Shown here one piece after another: positions 40,601 to 51,519 of a DNA stretch of 64,000 bases. Position numbers and translations under genes: made by a program. Source of the DNA: Plasmopara viticola (lineage: Eukaryota > Oomycota > Peronosporomycetes > Peronosporales > Peronosporaceae); contig MBPM02000006.1 of the NCBI GenBank assembly GCA_001695595.3, forward strand, positions 806,001 through 870,000, read 5' to 3'. The notes beneath the pieces are model-generated. The model made no database searches. It was not told the DNA's origin and saw only the letters and a list, made by a program, of their open reading frames with translations. How positions within the stretch are numbered: position 1 is the stretch's first letter; each line of letters opens with the position of its first letter.

Positions 40601-41430
40601 GTTGCCAAAGCTTCGTCCTTGTCTCAAATGATGCACGAAGCACGCTAAAATTTCACACTTAGTCCACGTTCGGCAAGCTTTTCCACCGACAGTAAACGTC
40701 TGTCAAGTACATCATCGATATGCGTCTTCCATCAAAGCCGATAAGCTTCACCGTTCCAGCTCCTTCGACGCGTAACTTCCTGCCGTCTGCAATGGTTGCC
40801 TTGGCGTCGGCTTTAAGTTGCTTGAAGTCGATCAAGTCACTTCGGCGGGAGTCATATGTGACGTCGCACCACTGTCGATCAGCCAGCTTACTAATTGCTC
40901 ATCCCCCACAGCAAACACTGCATCATTACCGCTAGAACGGTTTCTGGAACGGTTCTCAGCAGCTGGGCAGTCCTGTTTCATAGGACCAGTCTGGTCACAA
41001 TTGAAGCATTTCCCCCGGAACCGCCGCCCTTGCGTGGCGCGTAATTCTTGCGGCCACTTCCTTGTCTGCCCTTGATCCGACCATCATTGTCTGTGGCTCG
41101 AAACACTTTCTCACTTGCTTCCTTCTTCTGTAGTCTATCTGACCCGTTCGACAGCTTCTCCTTGACTACGATCAGAGTGATATCCTTGGCGTTCTCCACG
41201 CCAGCAAGCTGTGCACCACTAGCTGTCTTGATTCATCCACCGGCTCTCCCGTCGTCTGGAGTCCCACGACCAGCTCATCGAACACGTCCAGATGTTCCAC
41301 CATGCGAGTGCCACTCTCCATCTTAAACTCATAAAGGCGCCGTGTCATCGTGACACGGTTGTTTAGGGCGAGACGATTGTAGAAATCGCGAAGCGTTTTC
41401 CATGCCTTCACGGCACGAGTAGCAAACCGA
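37607..41430 (-). pseudogene. Copia 1 gag-pol polyprotein remnants
   Basis: Pieces in order on the minus strand. Gag (UBN2-like) 'KAWKTLRDFYNRLALNNRV' lies at 41441-41172. Aspartic protease 'SWLIDSGATSHM' lies near 40830-40880. GAG-pre-integrase 'LWHARMGHSSEDVLEKT' at 40608-40309 is followed by 'MCGECMKGKQT'. The integrase core spans about 40340-39950 ('RVFELVHTDVMGPI', 'LRSDNGTEFANK', 'RTVPYTPQQNGI'). Reverse transcriptase at 39169-38500 includes 'RWVFTKKRDQNG', 'MEQLDVDTAFLN' and 'VCLYVDDMIIA'. RNase H at 38074-37607 has 'DADWGSNTDDKRSVSG' and 'ALSSAEAEYMPLS'. Several frameshifts separate the pieces, so the element cannot move on its own, although many catalytic residues are still in place. 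Confidence 0.88.
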
Positions 41431-41481
41431 ATTATCAGCATCCGTAATTATCCACATGCATTCCGCGGTGTAAACTTAACA

Positions 41482-42285
41482 GTACTTGCTAAACTATACA
41501 ATCTATATAATCAATAGCAATGTTGTAGCCTACCCCGCCAGGATAGATGTGGTAAGGTCTATCTATAAATATAGGACACTGCAGTTTCGGAACAGTGCCA
41601 GCACAAGTACTCACTGATTATGTAAATAGAAACAGCCACGGCTCAGCGATGCCAAGGCCTGATCGTGTATTGCTTAACTTGCACATGCGTCAGGTATTGT
41701 ATTGTATTGTATTACGTTATCGCGTTGCCAAGTTATGCACGTGCTAGGCTCTATGGCTAGTCCACGGCATAGAGCGGTGTCCGCATACGTCAAGTCTCGT
41801 TCGGCGGGCAGTTGAGCCAGCACCGAGGCCGTGAGGGTCTTCCATTATTTTGTGTAGTTCTGACTTGGTAAGAGCCCAGGTGGCGCCCTGGTGCTGGAGA
41901 CCGTCGCGTCGAGGGTGAGACTCGTTAGAGACCTACAGATGCCCGAGAGCACCTGCCCGAAGCGCGCGAGCATTTAGCCCCCGCTTTTGGAAGGAGGGTG
42001 TCGCCCCAACCTTTTCCAAAAACATGCGTCAGGTGCTTAAAGAAATCATCGTAAAGGACAAAAAGAGCACGGTTTTTTTAATGTTTCGCTTTGCTATAGT
42101 AATATTTACCACCTTTGCTAATTTGATTGCTCAATCTCTAAATACCCGATGTGTTTTTTGGCATCTAAAGTGGACATCACATACTGGATTTCTCCCCATC
42201 TACAATTACGAAGTAGTACCACATCGTCATTTATTCGCCATCGTTGCATAAAAAAGCCATTTGTCTATAATTATTTCTACAATTT
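41482..42285. other. Duplicated non-coding segment between Copia 1 and RWP-RK copy 1
   Basis: Its reverse complement aligns with 53705-54096 (for example 'ctggcggggtaggct' versus 'ctggcgggttaggct', and 'gccgtggctgtttc' in both), apart from the retroposon at 41696-42021. This shows that the Copia elements and RWP-RK genes were duplicated together. Confidence 0.7.
41696..42021 (-). mobile_element. LINE-derived short retroposon in arm 1 only
   Basis: Minus orientation, 326 bp, flanked by the perfect 13-bp repeat 'acatgcgtcaggt' (41683-41695 and 42022-42034). Absent from the matching place in arm 2 (near 53915), so it inserted after the duplication. Confidence 0.92.
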
Positions 42286-44585
42286 CTACCATCTATTGTC
42301 AAAGCTATAGTAATTGCCAGCTACAAGCGACGAAATGGATGGCAACATTGGACGTCGTAGCGGTGGCAACGGAATGGCAGAGGATGCAACAATTCTTGGC
42401 ACTTCATTTGCAGCTCCAGGAACAGCCCAGAGGTCGCTTATAACCTCTGGGCTTGACTGCATGGATATGTGCGGGAAGCACGGTTGGTAGTAGTGCCCTG
42501 GCGTGTAAGTGTGACCATTGAAATGTGGTGCTGAAAGCGACATGGACGATGGCTGTACAGGTGTGGCATCGGAATGTGAAGCAGAATGTGGTGGCGCTAC
42601 TAGCAATGGTTCTCGCGGCGACATCACTCGAATCGACGAATCAGGTTTCACATCGTGGCCACGCTCAGTGCCGGGCAACGGTGAGGCCTTAGCAAATTCA
42701 TTCGTGACCTCATCTTCCTTAGCAAAAAGTGGGTTGTTGATTGTCGGGTCGTCCAGTAACGCAACAAGCTTTTTCTTCTGTTTAAGTAGCTGCTCGGCGT
42801 ACGACTCGCGTCGCGCACCGTCGAAGAATGTGATGGCATGTTCCATGGAGGAGATACTCTTGCGAAGGCCAGTGATCTGGCGGTGCGGCCAGCGAGCGAT
42901 GCCATGTCGTCTGCATATCTTTTTAAGTAAAGTTACACAGATGCCAAAGTTTGCTGCCACTTTGGCCAGCGGCTCTTCGAAATGTGGACGCAACATGTCA
43001 AGCGTGATGGTATTTGAAGCCGTCATATTGGGTCGACACAAACCCGATTTCATTGACGGAGGAATTGATAATGCCGTATTAATCGACGACGATGACAGTG
43101 GTGATGAGACAGGCCTCGTAACTTTGCGACGTTTGACCGGTGTGACCGTAGACTGTGCGAATTGGCGCTTGTGTCTCAATGGTGGAAGTGTAGTGGCGCG
43201 AGGGGTCACTAAAGCTGAGTTCGCCAAGAGGGCGACGGTGTCATGACTTGGCAGTGCAATTGCTTCCATTGCACTTGTCAATGAACGAGTAAATTGAGAG
43301 ATGATGGAGTCAAGTACAGTACTTGATAGCTGCGTGCCGTTTAGTTTGTAGGTGGAGGATGACTGGCAACGCTCGATTTGAAAGCGCCAGCGTGTTGAGT
43401 CCGGTAGGAGCTGCGTCTGTCTAGATGCAGGAGCCAGGAAAGGACAAGGGGATCGGCCTTTTCCGTTTTATGCTACATTGACTTGGCTGAGCTTGTTTTA
43501 CAAGCGGTACAGTTGACCGCTCTGCGATGAAAAATAGGAGTTAACATCTCGCTATTTACAGTCAATGCTTTATCGCATTACAGAGAGGCGTTTGCCTAGA
43601 AATCCAGCGACTTGTAATTACTGTAGCGTATCGTACAGATAGTTATTACAAACTGCTGATCTTGCTGTAACTTTAACGACCGACCAAGTTTAACTCGACC
43701 AACGCCGCGATTTCTCGATTGTTGGCTTGTGATTACGCTCACTCTCACTTTCTGATGAATCGCCAGCTTCAAGGCCATGTTTTGCCACCAGCAAAAGTGG
43801 CCCGTAAACGTAGAACGGTAATACAATTGTATTACAGTCCCACTAGAAAGGCAATCTCCCCATTTGCATCAGCGCGCAGAGCTTAATGACGTACTGTCTT
43901 TGCAGTGATCATGACTTTTTTCGTGTGAGGGTTGCGATGTGGGATCGCTGGACATTTAAAGTACTCGGTGTTTTTTCTTACCTTTACTGCAGTCATATGG
44001 GTTATGAGCTCGTAAAATTTGTATAGAAACTTGCGCGCTGTAAATATACCCCTCCATATGAAACACTTGAAGGAACGCTCGAGCAGTGTCGGGAACGCGT
44101 AGCTTGCTCCGACACCCGCACTTGGGAGAAACTGGCAGGCGATATTCGGATTGCAGAGCCGTTCCTTTTCTCCGAAGTGCAATCTAAAGCAACAGGCATA
44201 GGAAGAGCTACGTTTGACCGTGGCGTGGTCTCTTATGTAACCTACAATTTTACGTGTAGCGCCAGCCACGTGTGCGCGCACAATGCAGAAAAAATTGACG
44301 TCTTGCATCATTATATCAAGTATTGTAATTATAAAGAGCACATACATTTAAATTTTGGTGTGCGGCCGTCATGTCGCGCTGAACGCCTGCACTGCAGTGC
44401 TATGTCCAGGGGTTGCAACCCAACCCAGGTTATGCCCAATTCGGCGGATCAACGACGGATCTGTCGTATCAGACAGGCGTGTGTTATGGAGCTTACAATG
44501 CAGTCTGCTTCTGAGTCCTGGCGCCATTATATGATGCGGCTGCTATGACGAGCACACCACCCGAGCCTCAAACGGGAGTGGAATG
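42270..44585 (-). repeat. Inverted duplication arm 1, inner part (RWP-RK unit)
   Basis: Reverse complement matches about 51520-53745. Beyond the gene, the upstream part also aligns ('gggtgtcggagcaagctacg' at 51905 matches 44093-44112 on the other strand, and 'gactcagaagcagactg' at the far end). Together with the Copia part, the arm spans about 37.4-44.6 kb. Confidence 0.85.
42286..43281 (-). CDS. RWP-RK transcription factor, copy 1
   Basis: 331 residues if started at the ATG at 43281. The open frame continues upstream to about 43490 ('LLPDSTRWRFQIERCQSSS'), so the true N-terminus may be longer or come from an upstream exon. The RWP-RK domain spans about residues 92-140: 'MLRPHFEEPLAKVAANFGIC', 'TLLKKICRRHGIARWPHRQI' (the core ARWPHRQI replaces the plant-type RWPYRK), then a helix 'LRKSISSMEHAITFF'. 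A basic N-terminal 'PVKRRKVTRP' could be a nuclear signal. The C-terminal half is Ser/Pro/His-rich, as in activation or regulatory regions. RWP-RK proteins bind DNA; oomycetes have an expanded set. Nearly identical to copy 2. Confidence 0.88.
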   Translation of the reverse strand: MTSAMEAIALPSHDTVALLANSALVTPRATTLPPLRHKRQFAQSTVTPVKRRKVTRPVSSPLSSSSINTALSIPPSMKSGLCRPNMTASNTITLDMLRPHFEEPLAKVAANFGICVTLLKKICRRHGIARWPHRQITGLRKSISSMEHAITFFDGARRESYAEQLLKQKKKLVALLDDPTINNPLFAKEDEVTNEFAKASPLPGTERGHDVKPDSSIRVMSPREPLLVAPPHSASHSDATPVQPSSMSLSAPHFNGHTYTPGHYYQPCFPHISMQSSPEVISDLWAVPGAANEVPRIVASSAIPLPPLRRPMLPSISSLVAGNYYSFDNRW

Positions 44586-45507
44586 ACAGATTGGCAACCC
44601 AGGTCCCTTCGCACGTCATTTATACCGGTAGAGAAAGCTGTACCCAATTCACAATACAATATATACTTATTCATGCCCGGACGTCTAGGGGGAATAATGT
44701 AGAGGATGTGAAGGGAAAAACAGCACATGAGAGCATGTTATTGATGACAGTTGTGCGTGTTCAGATCCTGTTTATTGCCTACGTCAGCTTGTCCATCATG
44801 GCTTGTATGCCCAATGCCTTGCTCCTCCCTTGCGTGTATTCTATTGATTTATATATGGTGGCTTGGTCGTCAGCATCATCAGCCAAGATCTATCGTCTTT
44901 CGGGAGAAGAAGATCGGATAGGCTTTGATGGATAATAGCTTCATCGTCGTGCGCCGAGCTAGATCGTGAAAGGGCGTCGTCCAGTATTTGGCGCTTTTTG
45001 AATTACGGAAGTCCTTAACCGTCATCCATCAAAGAACACGTGAATTTACGCCAATACTCACCTGTTTGCCTTTCTTTTGTTGCATACTCTTCGTCGATGC
45101 TGGTGCCATTAGCGGTCGATAAGCATCCTGGAAAAATATTGTCCTCCTTAGACCGATGCATCACTGCTAGAGCTGAAGCGCGAACACTGTTTCGATATTC
45201 AGCGATACCCTCAAGTTTTGAATAAAAACACGGTAATTAAACATCCCTATTCAATGACAAAACCGAAGAAGTCCTTGAACCTGTGAGAACGATTGGTAGA
45301 TAAAAAATCAATTGAATGAATCAATTCTCGATACAAAACACCAATGATTAGTGATGTAAAATTTACAAATCACGACGATTGGTGGACATTAATTACCTAG
45401 TGGCAGAGAAAATTGGCAATGCGGGATTAAAGGCTTTATAAAATTGCAAATTGATGGCCTTTTCGCCAAAATTACAGTGCTTTTAGATCCCTTGTCTTGC
45501 TAAGCTT
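44586..45507. other. Spacer, no supported gene
   Basis: Start of the unique spacer between the duplication arms. Frames such as 44591-44935 (+) show no motifs. Confidence 0.35.
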
Positions 45508-45521
45508 ATATTTATCTACAT

Positions 45522-45844
45522 TGTATTGTATTGTATCACGTTATCGCGTTGCCAAGTTATGCACGTGCTAGGCTCAGTCTGGCTAGTCCACGGCACAGAG
45601 TGGTGTCCGCATACGTCGGGTCTCGTTCGGCGGGCAGTGCAGCCAGCACCGAGGTCGTGAGGGTCATCCATTATTTGTTTAGCTCTGACTTGGTAAGAGC
45701 CCAGGTGGTGCCCTGGTGCTGGAGACCGTCGCGTCGAGGGTGAGACTCGTTAGAGACCTGCAGATGCCCGAGAGCACCCGCCCAAAGCGCGCGAGCATTT
45801 TGCCATCGCGCTTGGAAGGAGGGCGTCACCCCAACCTTTTCCGA
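45522..45844 (-). mobile_element. LINE-derived short retroposon in the spacer
   Basis: Minus orientation, 323 bp, flanked by a perfect 14-bp target repeat 'atatttatctacat' (45508-45521 and 45845-45858), the clearest of the family in this window. Confidence 0.95.
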
Positions 45845-45858
45845 ATATTTATCTACAT

Positions 45859-48800
45859 GTATATAATATATATGATCCATAAACATTGACCCTTTTTTCG
45901 ATATTCAACTTAACTTCTCGTCTGGACAAATTAAACTGATTAAACAAGCAAAACCGCTGTATATTAACTTTTTGATTGCCTTCTTTGAAAGAAGTCATCT
46001 CGGCAAGAATGTAACGATAAGTAATTGGTTAGCGTGGCAACACGCTAATGTGGAACAGATATACGGTGCCTTCTAGTTGGTCTGTGGGTTGAAGCTTTTT
46101 TTTTGGAGATTTCGCGTCCCACTACTGAAAGCACGTGAATTTACATTACTTCCTTCGCTTTGCCAGCATGTATTTGTGTTTATCTCTTCGTTTGGCTTTG
46201 TTGTATCAGGAAACGAAAGGCTCATGAAAATGAGGACTTTCGACAGGCTTCAAAAAAATTGCAGCTAGCAATGGTGAAAAGTAAAACTAGACCACCTCGT
46301 CCAAAACGAAATGATGGATTAAAATATATCGCCACAAGAAATACGTATTGCTGAAATTTAAGGTGTTGTATCCAGCAAGCTCGAGAATGTGTAAAGGTTC
46401 CTTCGACTACTCTTTCCAAAAAAGCGTAGACTGTAAAGCAAAATATAATCAGTTTCGTTCTCGTTTTGAGTTCGTTTGTATAAATATTACAAATTGCGCC
46501 GAGAAGCCCGTTAGAAACAATTCACAGGCTAAGCACTCATTTGCAAATCCAAGATCGAACAGAATAAGCGCTCTTGACGACCCGTAGCTTTACGGCCTAA
46601 GTCGCCCTCGAAAATACAGGCACTGACTCTGCAAGAAGCGGCAAGTGTCAAGAGGCATACGAACCTAATCACCCACGCTAATATAACTCCATCTGTAGCA
46701 GCAGGACAAAACACATTGTCCATGCAAAACCTGTTGCTTCATTCTACTTGGCGACAACAGCATTATCAGGCTCAGATGCAAGCTCGAATACAGGCCAAAT
46801 GCTTCAACCAAAATACGTGCAGAGGAAGATCCTTCTTCTATGAAGAACGTTTGGCTAGACTGTATATCTTTGCAACAAAAAGAGCCATGTCAGTAAGGGC
46901 CAGTCGATGGTAGCAGAGTCTTCAGGCATTATGACGCTTACCTCGAGTAATATTAAGAAGTCTGTGCTAAACTGGTATAGAGTCCTTGTAGTCGACTGCG
47001 GGAGCATGAACGTGCACGATACCTAGGCGCTATTGAAAAGCTAACTGCACATTCGGACGTTTCGAGACTTGTCATCAAAATTTAAGTTGACGATCAGAAA
47101 ACTAAAAAAAGCACTTTTTTCCGTACAGTAAAAGGGAGGAAGCGTCAAAGAAGACCAAGGAAAAAAGTCTTAGTTCTCTAAGAGGCCAACTAGATTGCCT
47201 CCATCTTCATGTTTGACCACTATACGGGTAAATCACCTCGTGCGTCGACCACCTCGTTCAATACAATGTCAATGGAGTCAGGCTATCGTGCGAACAAGTC
47301 TTGAGTCCATACATCAAGGCATTTCAATGAAGACCAAGAAGGAAGAGTGTACTAAATTAGCAAGGTTTTACGATTTTGGCATTCTCGGCAACAAATTTTC
47401 GCATTGTACCGTCCTTAAATGTAAGTATGCAAATCGTTTGATTATAATCGTACTATGTGCTTATTTTAAGCTTCTAAAAGGATCGGTCAGCGGAGACTCG
47501 ACTCGCCATCGTCTTTGTCTACAGTGGGTAAAATCATAACTTGTATCTAAAAACTCGGCGAGGCCCGACGTGAAAAAGGGTGAGGTGATGCAAAGAGTCC
47601 TTGAGTTGTCCACCGTCCTTGGCAATTAGTGCACATAAAACATTATTCGGGTAACCTTTTGCATCGAGAGCGCTCCAGATCATACCTGCTCTGGATAACA
47701 AAGTTGCTGTCATTGGTATGATGTGGCTTCGAGTGCAACATTCAGATATCGACTATGCATGAAACTTCGCATCAGCACGGAGCTAGATCTTTCGCAGTAG
47801 CATCTAACAAGATGAGCGGCCGACTAATATAGGGCTCGCATAGGTCAGCGATTTTGTACTTCCAGCCACTGTCAGAAATTGGGTAGCCATGGATGACGCG
47901 GCTTTTTGTTAGGCAGCTTTTAAGTTTGTTGTGTCACGACAGAGACACTGATACTGTCTTCTTCATCAAGTTGCATGGTTTTGAAATATAATCGAATGTG
48001 GGAACTCTTAAGGAATTATTTGACCTATGAAACGCTACGCAAGTATGCGAGCATAATCTTTCGCACAAAGATTACTACGAGTCACTTCCGGCAAGGGATG
48101 GACTTGAGCACAAGTTTTGCTTCAGCTTGACACCAAGTCTACTTCGCGTTGATTAAAATTTCCAGTGTCCTGAGCTGAGGAAGAAACTTCAAGAATGGAC
48201 CAAAGAAATCGTTAGTACAGTCGTTATTTGATTGACATTTCGAAATCAACTTTTTGTGTGAAAAACCTCGCGGATTAGGCATTGGCTTGTTCAAAGCTTA
48301 GAAGCTGGCAACATGCTACTTTTTGGCGGCAAAACTTTGGATGTCCGTCACAAAGGTTTCGCTTGATCAAAAATTCATGCATCAAACATATTGGCTATTA
48401 CCGATTGTAGAGGAAAATGCACAAAACCCCTATGAGTCGAATTTATCGAAGGGATTAAGGCTGCGTCCAATATTCTACACTTCAAGGTTGTATTCATATC
48501 GCAAGGATCGCAAGCGTCGGCAAATGGTGAACAAGTCCATGCTGACGACGGCTTCGAGAAAATTTCGTGGAGCCGTTCTTAGCCACCATGAGTACAAGAA
48601 GATGTCGCAGGGCAGAATTTGGTGGCTAGGTAAAATTAGTCACTTGAGAGCTCGTAAAAGAATAGATTCAAATATTCGAATTTATCGTCCTCATTTGGAA
48701 AGGTACATCCCACCTCGGTATCTTCTCGAAGAGATGTCAAGTGACGTACTGTCGTCACCGGCGGCTGAGTGGGTACGACAATTAAGTCAAAATGTATGTT

Positions 48801-51094
48801 GCTTCCGAATCACATAATCATAAATATGTTTTACTAAAAATTTTAACAGCAGAGTTTTAGTTTGATGTTAAGGTGTAGTGAACCATGGCATAGAAGGAAT
48901 GACCGAATTCACGGCTAGCTACATCAGAGGGACTGAGATGCTAAGTTAATTTATAACCGGAATAACACAAAGAAAAAAAAAGTTACACAGCTTATAGAGC
49001 CCGCAAGTGGGGCGAGAAATCTAGCTTGATTCTAATAAATAGATAGATATTTTTTAACTGTCTCTGGATCTTAAGTATTGCTTTACTAACATGCTCATCG
49101 ATAAAAACATGAGTGATATCCACACATCAAGTACGATGAGCCTTGGAAATGTGCTCTGTCGACGCTTGCAACAATACTTCACTTTGCTGCTAGAACCATC
49201 GCGATCATGTGTGTAAAGAATCTTAAGGCGTTTCTCATATTGATGCGTTTTCTTGATCAAGGGTATTTGATAATTCACGTCGAATAAACGACAAATCTTC
49301 GTGCTAGTGGTGGTCCCAATTGACGATGTAGCTGTACCTTCAAGTCTTTTGGTAAAAGTACCGATTGGCACTAAGTAGTTGCTCAATCGTACGATCACCT
49401 TTTCGCATTATTAGAATTTGACATATTCAGCATAAAGATGATCGCTTCTAGGTCTCACTTTGAGACAATATAACTTGCCGATCATTGTTGCGCATGCGAG
49501 GAGTACCGAATTTGAGTGCTTTCAGATGCCAATGCCAATACTAGAAAGAGCATAATTTTGGAAGAGTGGCAGCACAGTTTTACAAATTTTTAGTTTTCTT
49601 TAGACACGCTATCCTTGCCGTCGATCCGTGCCTCAATGGTTTTGATCCCCGACCAGTGGAGCAGTCTATGTCAATCACGCTTTTTTTTCGTGCCGCTATT
49701 GCATCGATCATTCCCCACGAGAACGGTGATCTTCATTTTTCCTGTTTTACAAGTCGCGGAAGCCTCGTAGCGAAAGAAAAATTACTTTAGATTGCTTTCA
49801 AATAATGTGGGCAAAAGCTGCGTGAGAACCTCCGCGAGTCAGCAACATTTTATCGCATTTTAGACGTCGATAAATTTTGGAAGATTGATGGTGCTTGTGT
49901 TCAAGATACCAATTTCGCGAGATCACTCTTGACTGAGCTCGTAAGAGCACTGCTCTAATTTGTACACAGCCATTAAGCATGTATCTGCCGTCCATCTTTT
50001 CTGGGACAGATCTTAAATGTAGATGTCACTGAATCCAATATAATCGCCAGTTCTTTGCATCATGTAATTGAGCGACTTCCGACGTGCCACCGGACAATAT
50101 ACAGAATGTGCAGTATGTTGAAGTTCAACGCAAGTTATGAGTAGCCCAATTGCGAATGAAGCTTTTGTAACGTCGGTTGTTGGCTTGAACGGCGAGCGGG
50201 CCGGAATTCGCGGATAAAGAGTTCTTGATTACAAAAGCGCATAAAAAGTGATGTGGAGGGAGTTTATGCGAGTATTTGTTCTGCTTAATCGGTCACATTC
50301 TCCTATAATTTAAGAGCATAATACTGCATGTGAAAATTATATGGTCTCCAACTAATGAAGCTTTTCGATCACTAATGATCATGGAACGCCTAGTCTTAAT
50401 AAATCTCGATTTTTGATGTCGATAAACAATATCGAGATGTAAATCAGCGAGGCAACATCTTGCAATTACCACTATTTCAATATGATTTGTACGGATTGAC
50501 TGTATTTTTTCAGAAACGTAACTTAGTTGGTACTTATCTATTAACATCTCGCATTCACGGGACTTGCGCTGGTACTTATGTTGCATGGCCTCAAAGGTAT
50601 AACCTAAAATGGACACAATCACCGAAAATTTTGGAAAATTTGATGAGATCCGAAAAGCCGAACATTATAACGCAACAAGTACTGAGTTTGATAAAAAGCT
50701 TCGCGGATCCTGCATTTCGCTTGTTATGCCCCGAATAGGCGTCTCGATGTATTTCGACAAGGAATTCAGGAGAACTTCGTATATATAGAATGCTGCATTT
50801 GCGTCTAGTCACGTCTTAGTTGAGTATCGATCCTCAACGGGACTAGCAGCGACGAAGAGCATGCATCAAAAGATGGACAAGTTTAAAAAAGGCGTGCCAA
50901 ATACACAAATGGTTTATTTGTCGGATGACGGTTGATTCGTAGCGCCTCACGTAACCCAAAAAGCGCAAAGTACTCCACGAAGCATTTGCACGATCTAGCA
51001 CGATGAAACTATTATCCATCAAGGCCTATACGGTACCGAGTACGATCTGACAAAGCACATCTATGACGAGGCCAGTCAATAATGAAACAGAAAA
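45859..51094. other. Spacer, degenerate sequence without supported gene
   Basis: Many short frames, none convincing. A 164-codon plus-strand frame at 48323-48817 (basic, with 'HLRARKRIDSNIRIYRPHLE') has no signal peptide and no recognised motif. A broken minus-strand stretch at about 47900-47580 ('SDSGWKYKIADLCEPYISR', 'LILLDATAKDLAP') looks like a decayed protein gene, perhaps a transposase, but I cannot name it. Confidence 0.35.
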
Positions 51095-51139
51095 TTGCTG
51101 TTAATGCTGGCGACTAAGGTTTTCATCCTTCAAACGACG

Positions 51140-51294
51140 AAATTTTCCACTGGAAAAGACATTAGCACACAACGTTATGACCCTCATAGCGGCCTTGGTT
51201 TATCGATGAGCAGGGAAACGTGGCATTTGCAAACTGTTACCAGGGTGGCCGGGCTTAAAGCTGGAAATGCACTCTTGAGCGTAACTGACGAATA
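51140..51294 (+). pseudogene. PDZ-like gene fragment
   Basis: The end of a 66-codon frame reads 'HSGLGLSMSRETWHLQ' then 'AGLKAGNALLSVTDE', matching the GLGL-type loop and the (G)D-x-L-x-x-V-x-D-E part of a PDZ domain, before a stop at 51293-51295. No intact gene surrounds it. The strand-turn Gly-Asp of PDZ is Gly-Asn here. Confidence 0.4.
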
Positions 51295-51519
51295 GAAAGT
51301 AATAAAAGCTCGACTTGGTTTTGTTCTAATTAGCTGTACAGTAAGTTTATTTTTTAACATCAGTAGGATACTCCACGATACTTCATTTATTAAACAAAAG
51401 TTTATACCTCCCGACGTCTGAGGTACCAAACCTCCTGTTGTTGATAAACAGTCAAAAACAAAATTTAGCGCCGTGTTATCCTATACCAGTATGCATGGCG
51501 TGCGTGTGGACCCGAATTG

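Larger units (their letters stand above)
37396..41481 (-). mobile_element. Copia LTR retrotransposon 1 (inverted-duplication arm 1), decayed
   Basis: Minus-oriented element with a 3' LTR at about 37396-37593 and only a 48-bp remnant of the 5' LTR (41434-41481), which joins directly to the middle of gag. The 5' LTR end and gag start are therefore deleted. The order gag, zinc knuckle, protease, integrase, reverse transcriptase, RNase H is Copia-type. Its position relative to the RWP-RK gene mirrors Copia element 2. Confidence 0.9.

Noticed and set aside
42518..43246. 242-codon frames antisense to the RWP-RK genes (also 52750-53478)
   Set aside because: They are present in both copies only because the coding strand is conserved. 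Composition is shadow-like and no motif is seen.
48323..48817. RXLR-type effector
   Set aside because: The 164-codon frame has Arg-rich motifs but no signal peptide and no proper RXLR-EER layout.
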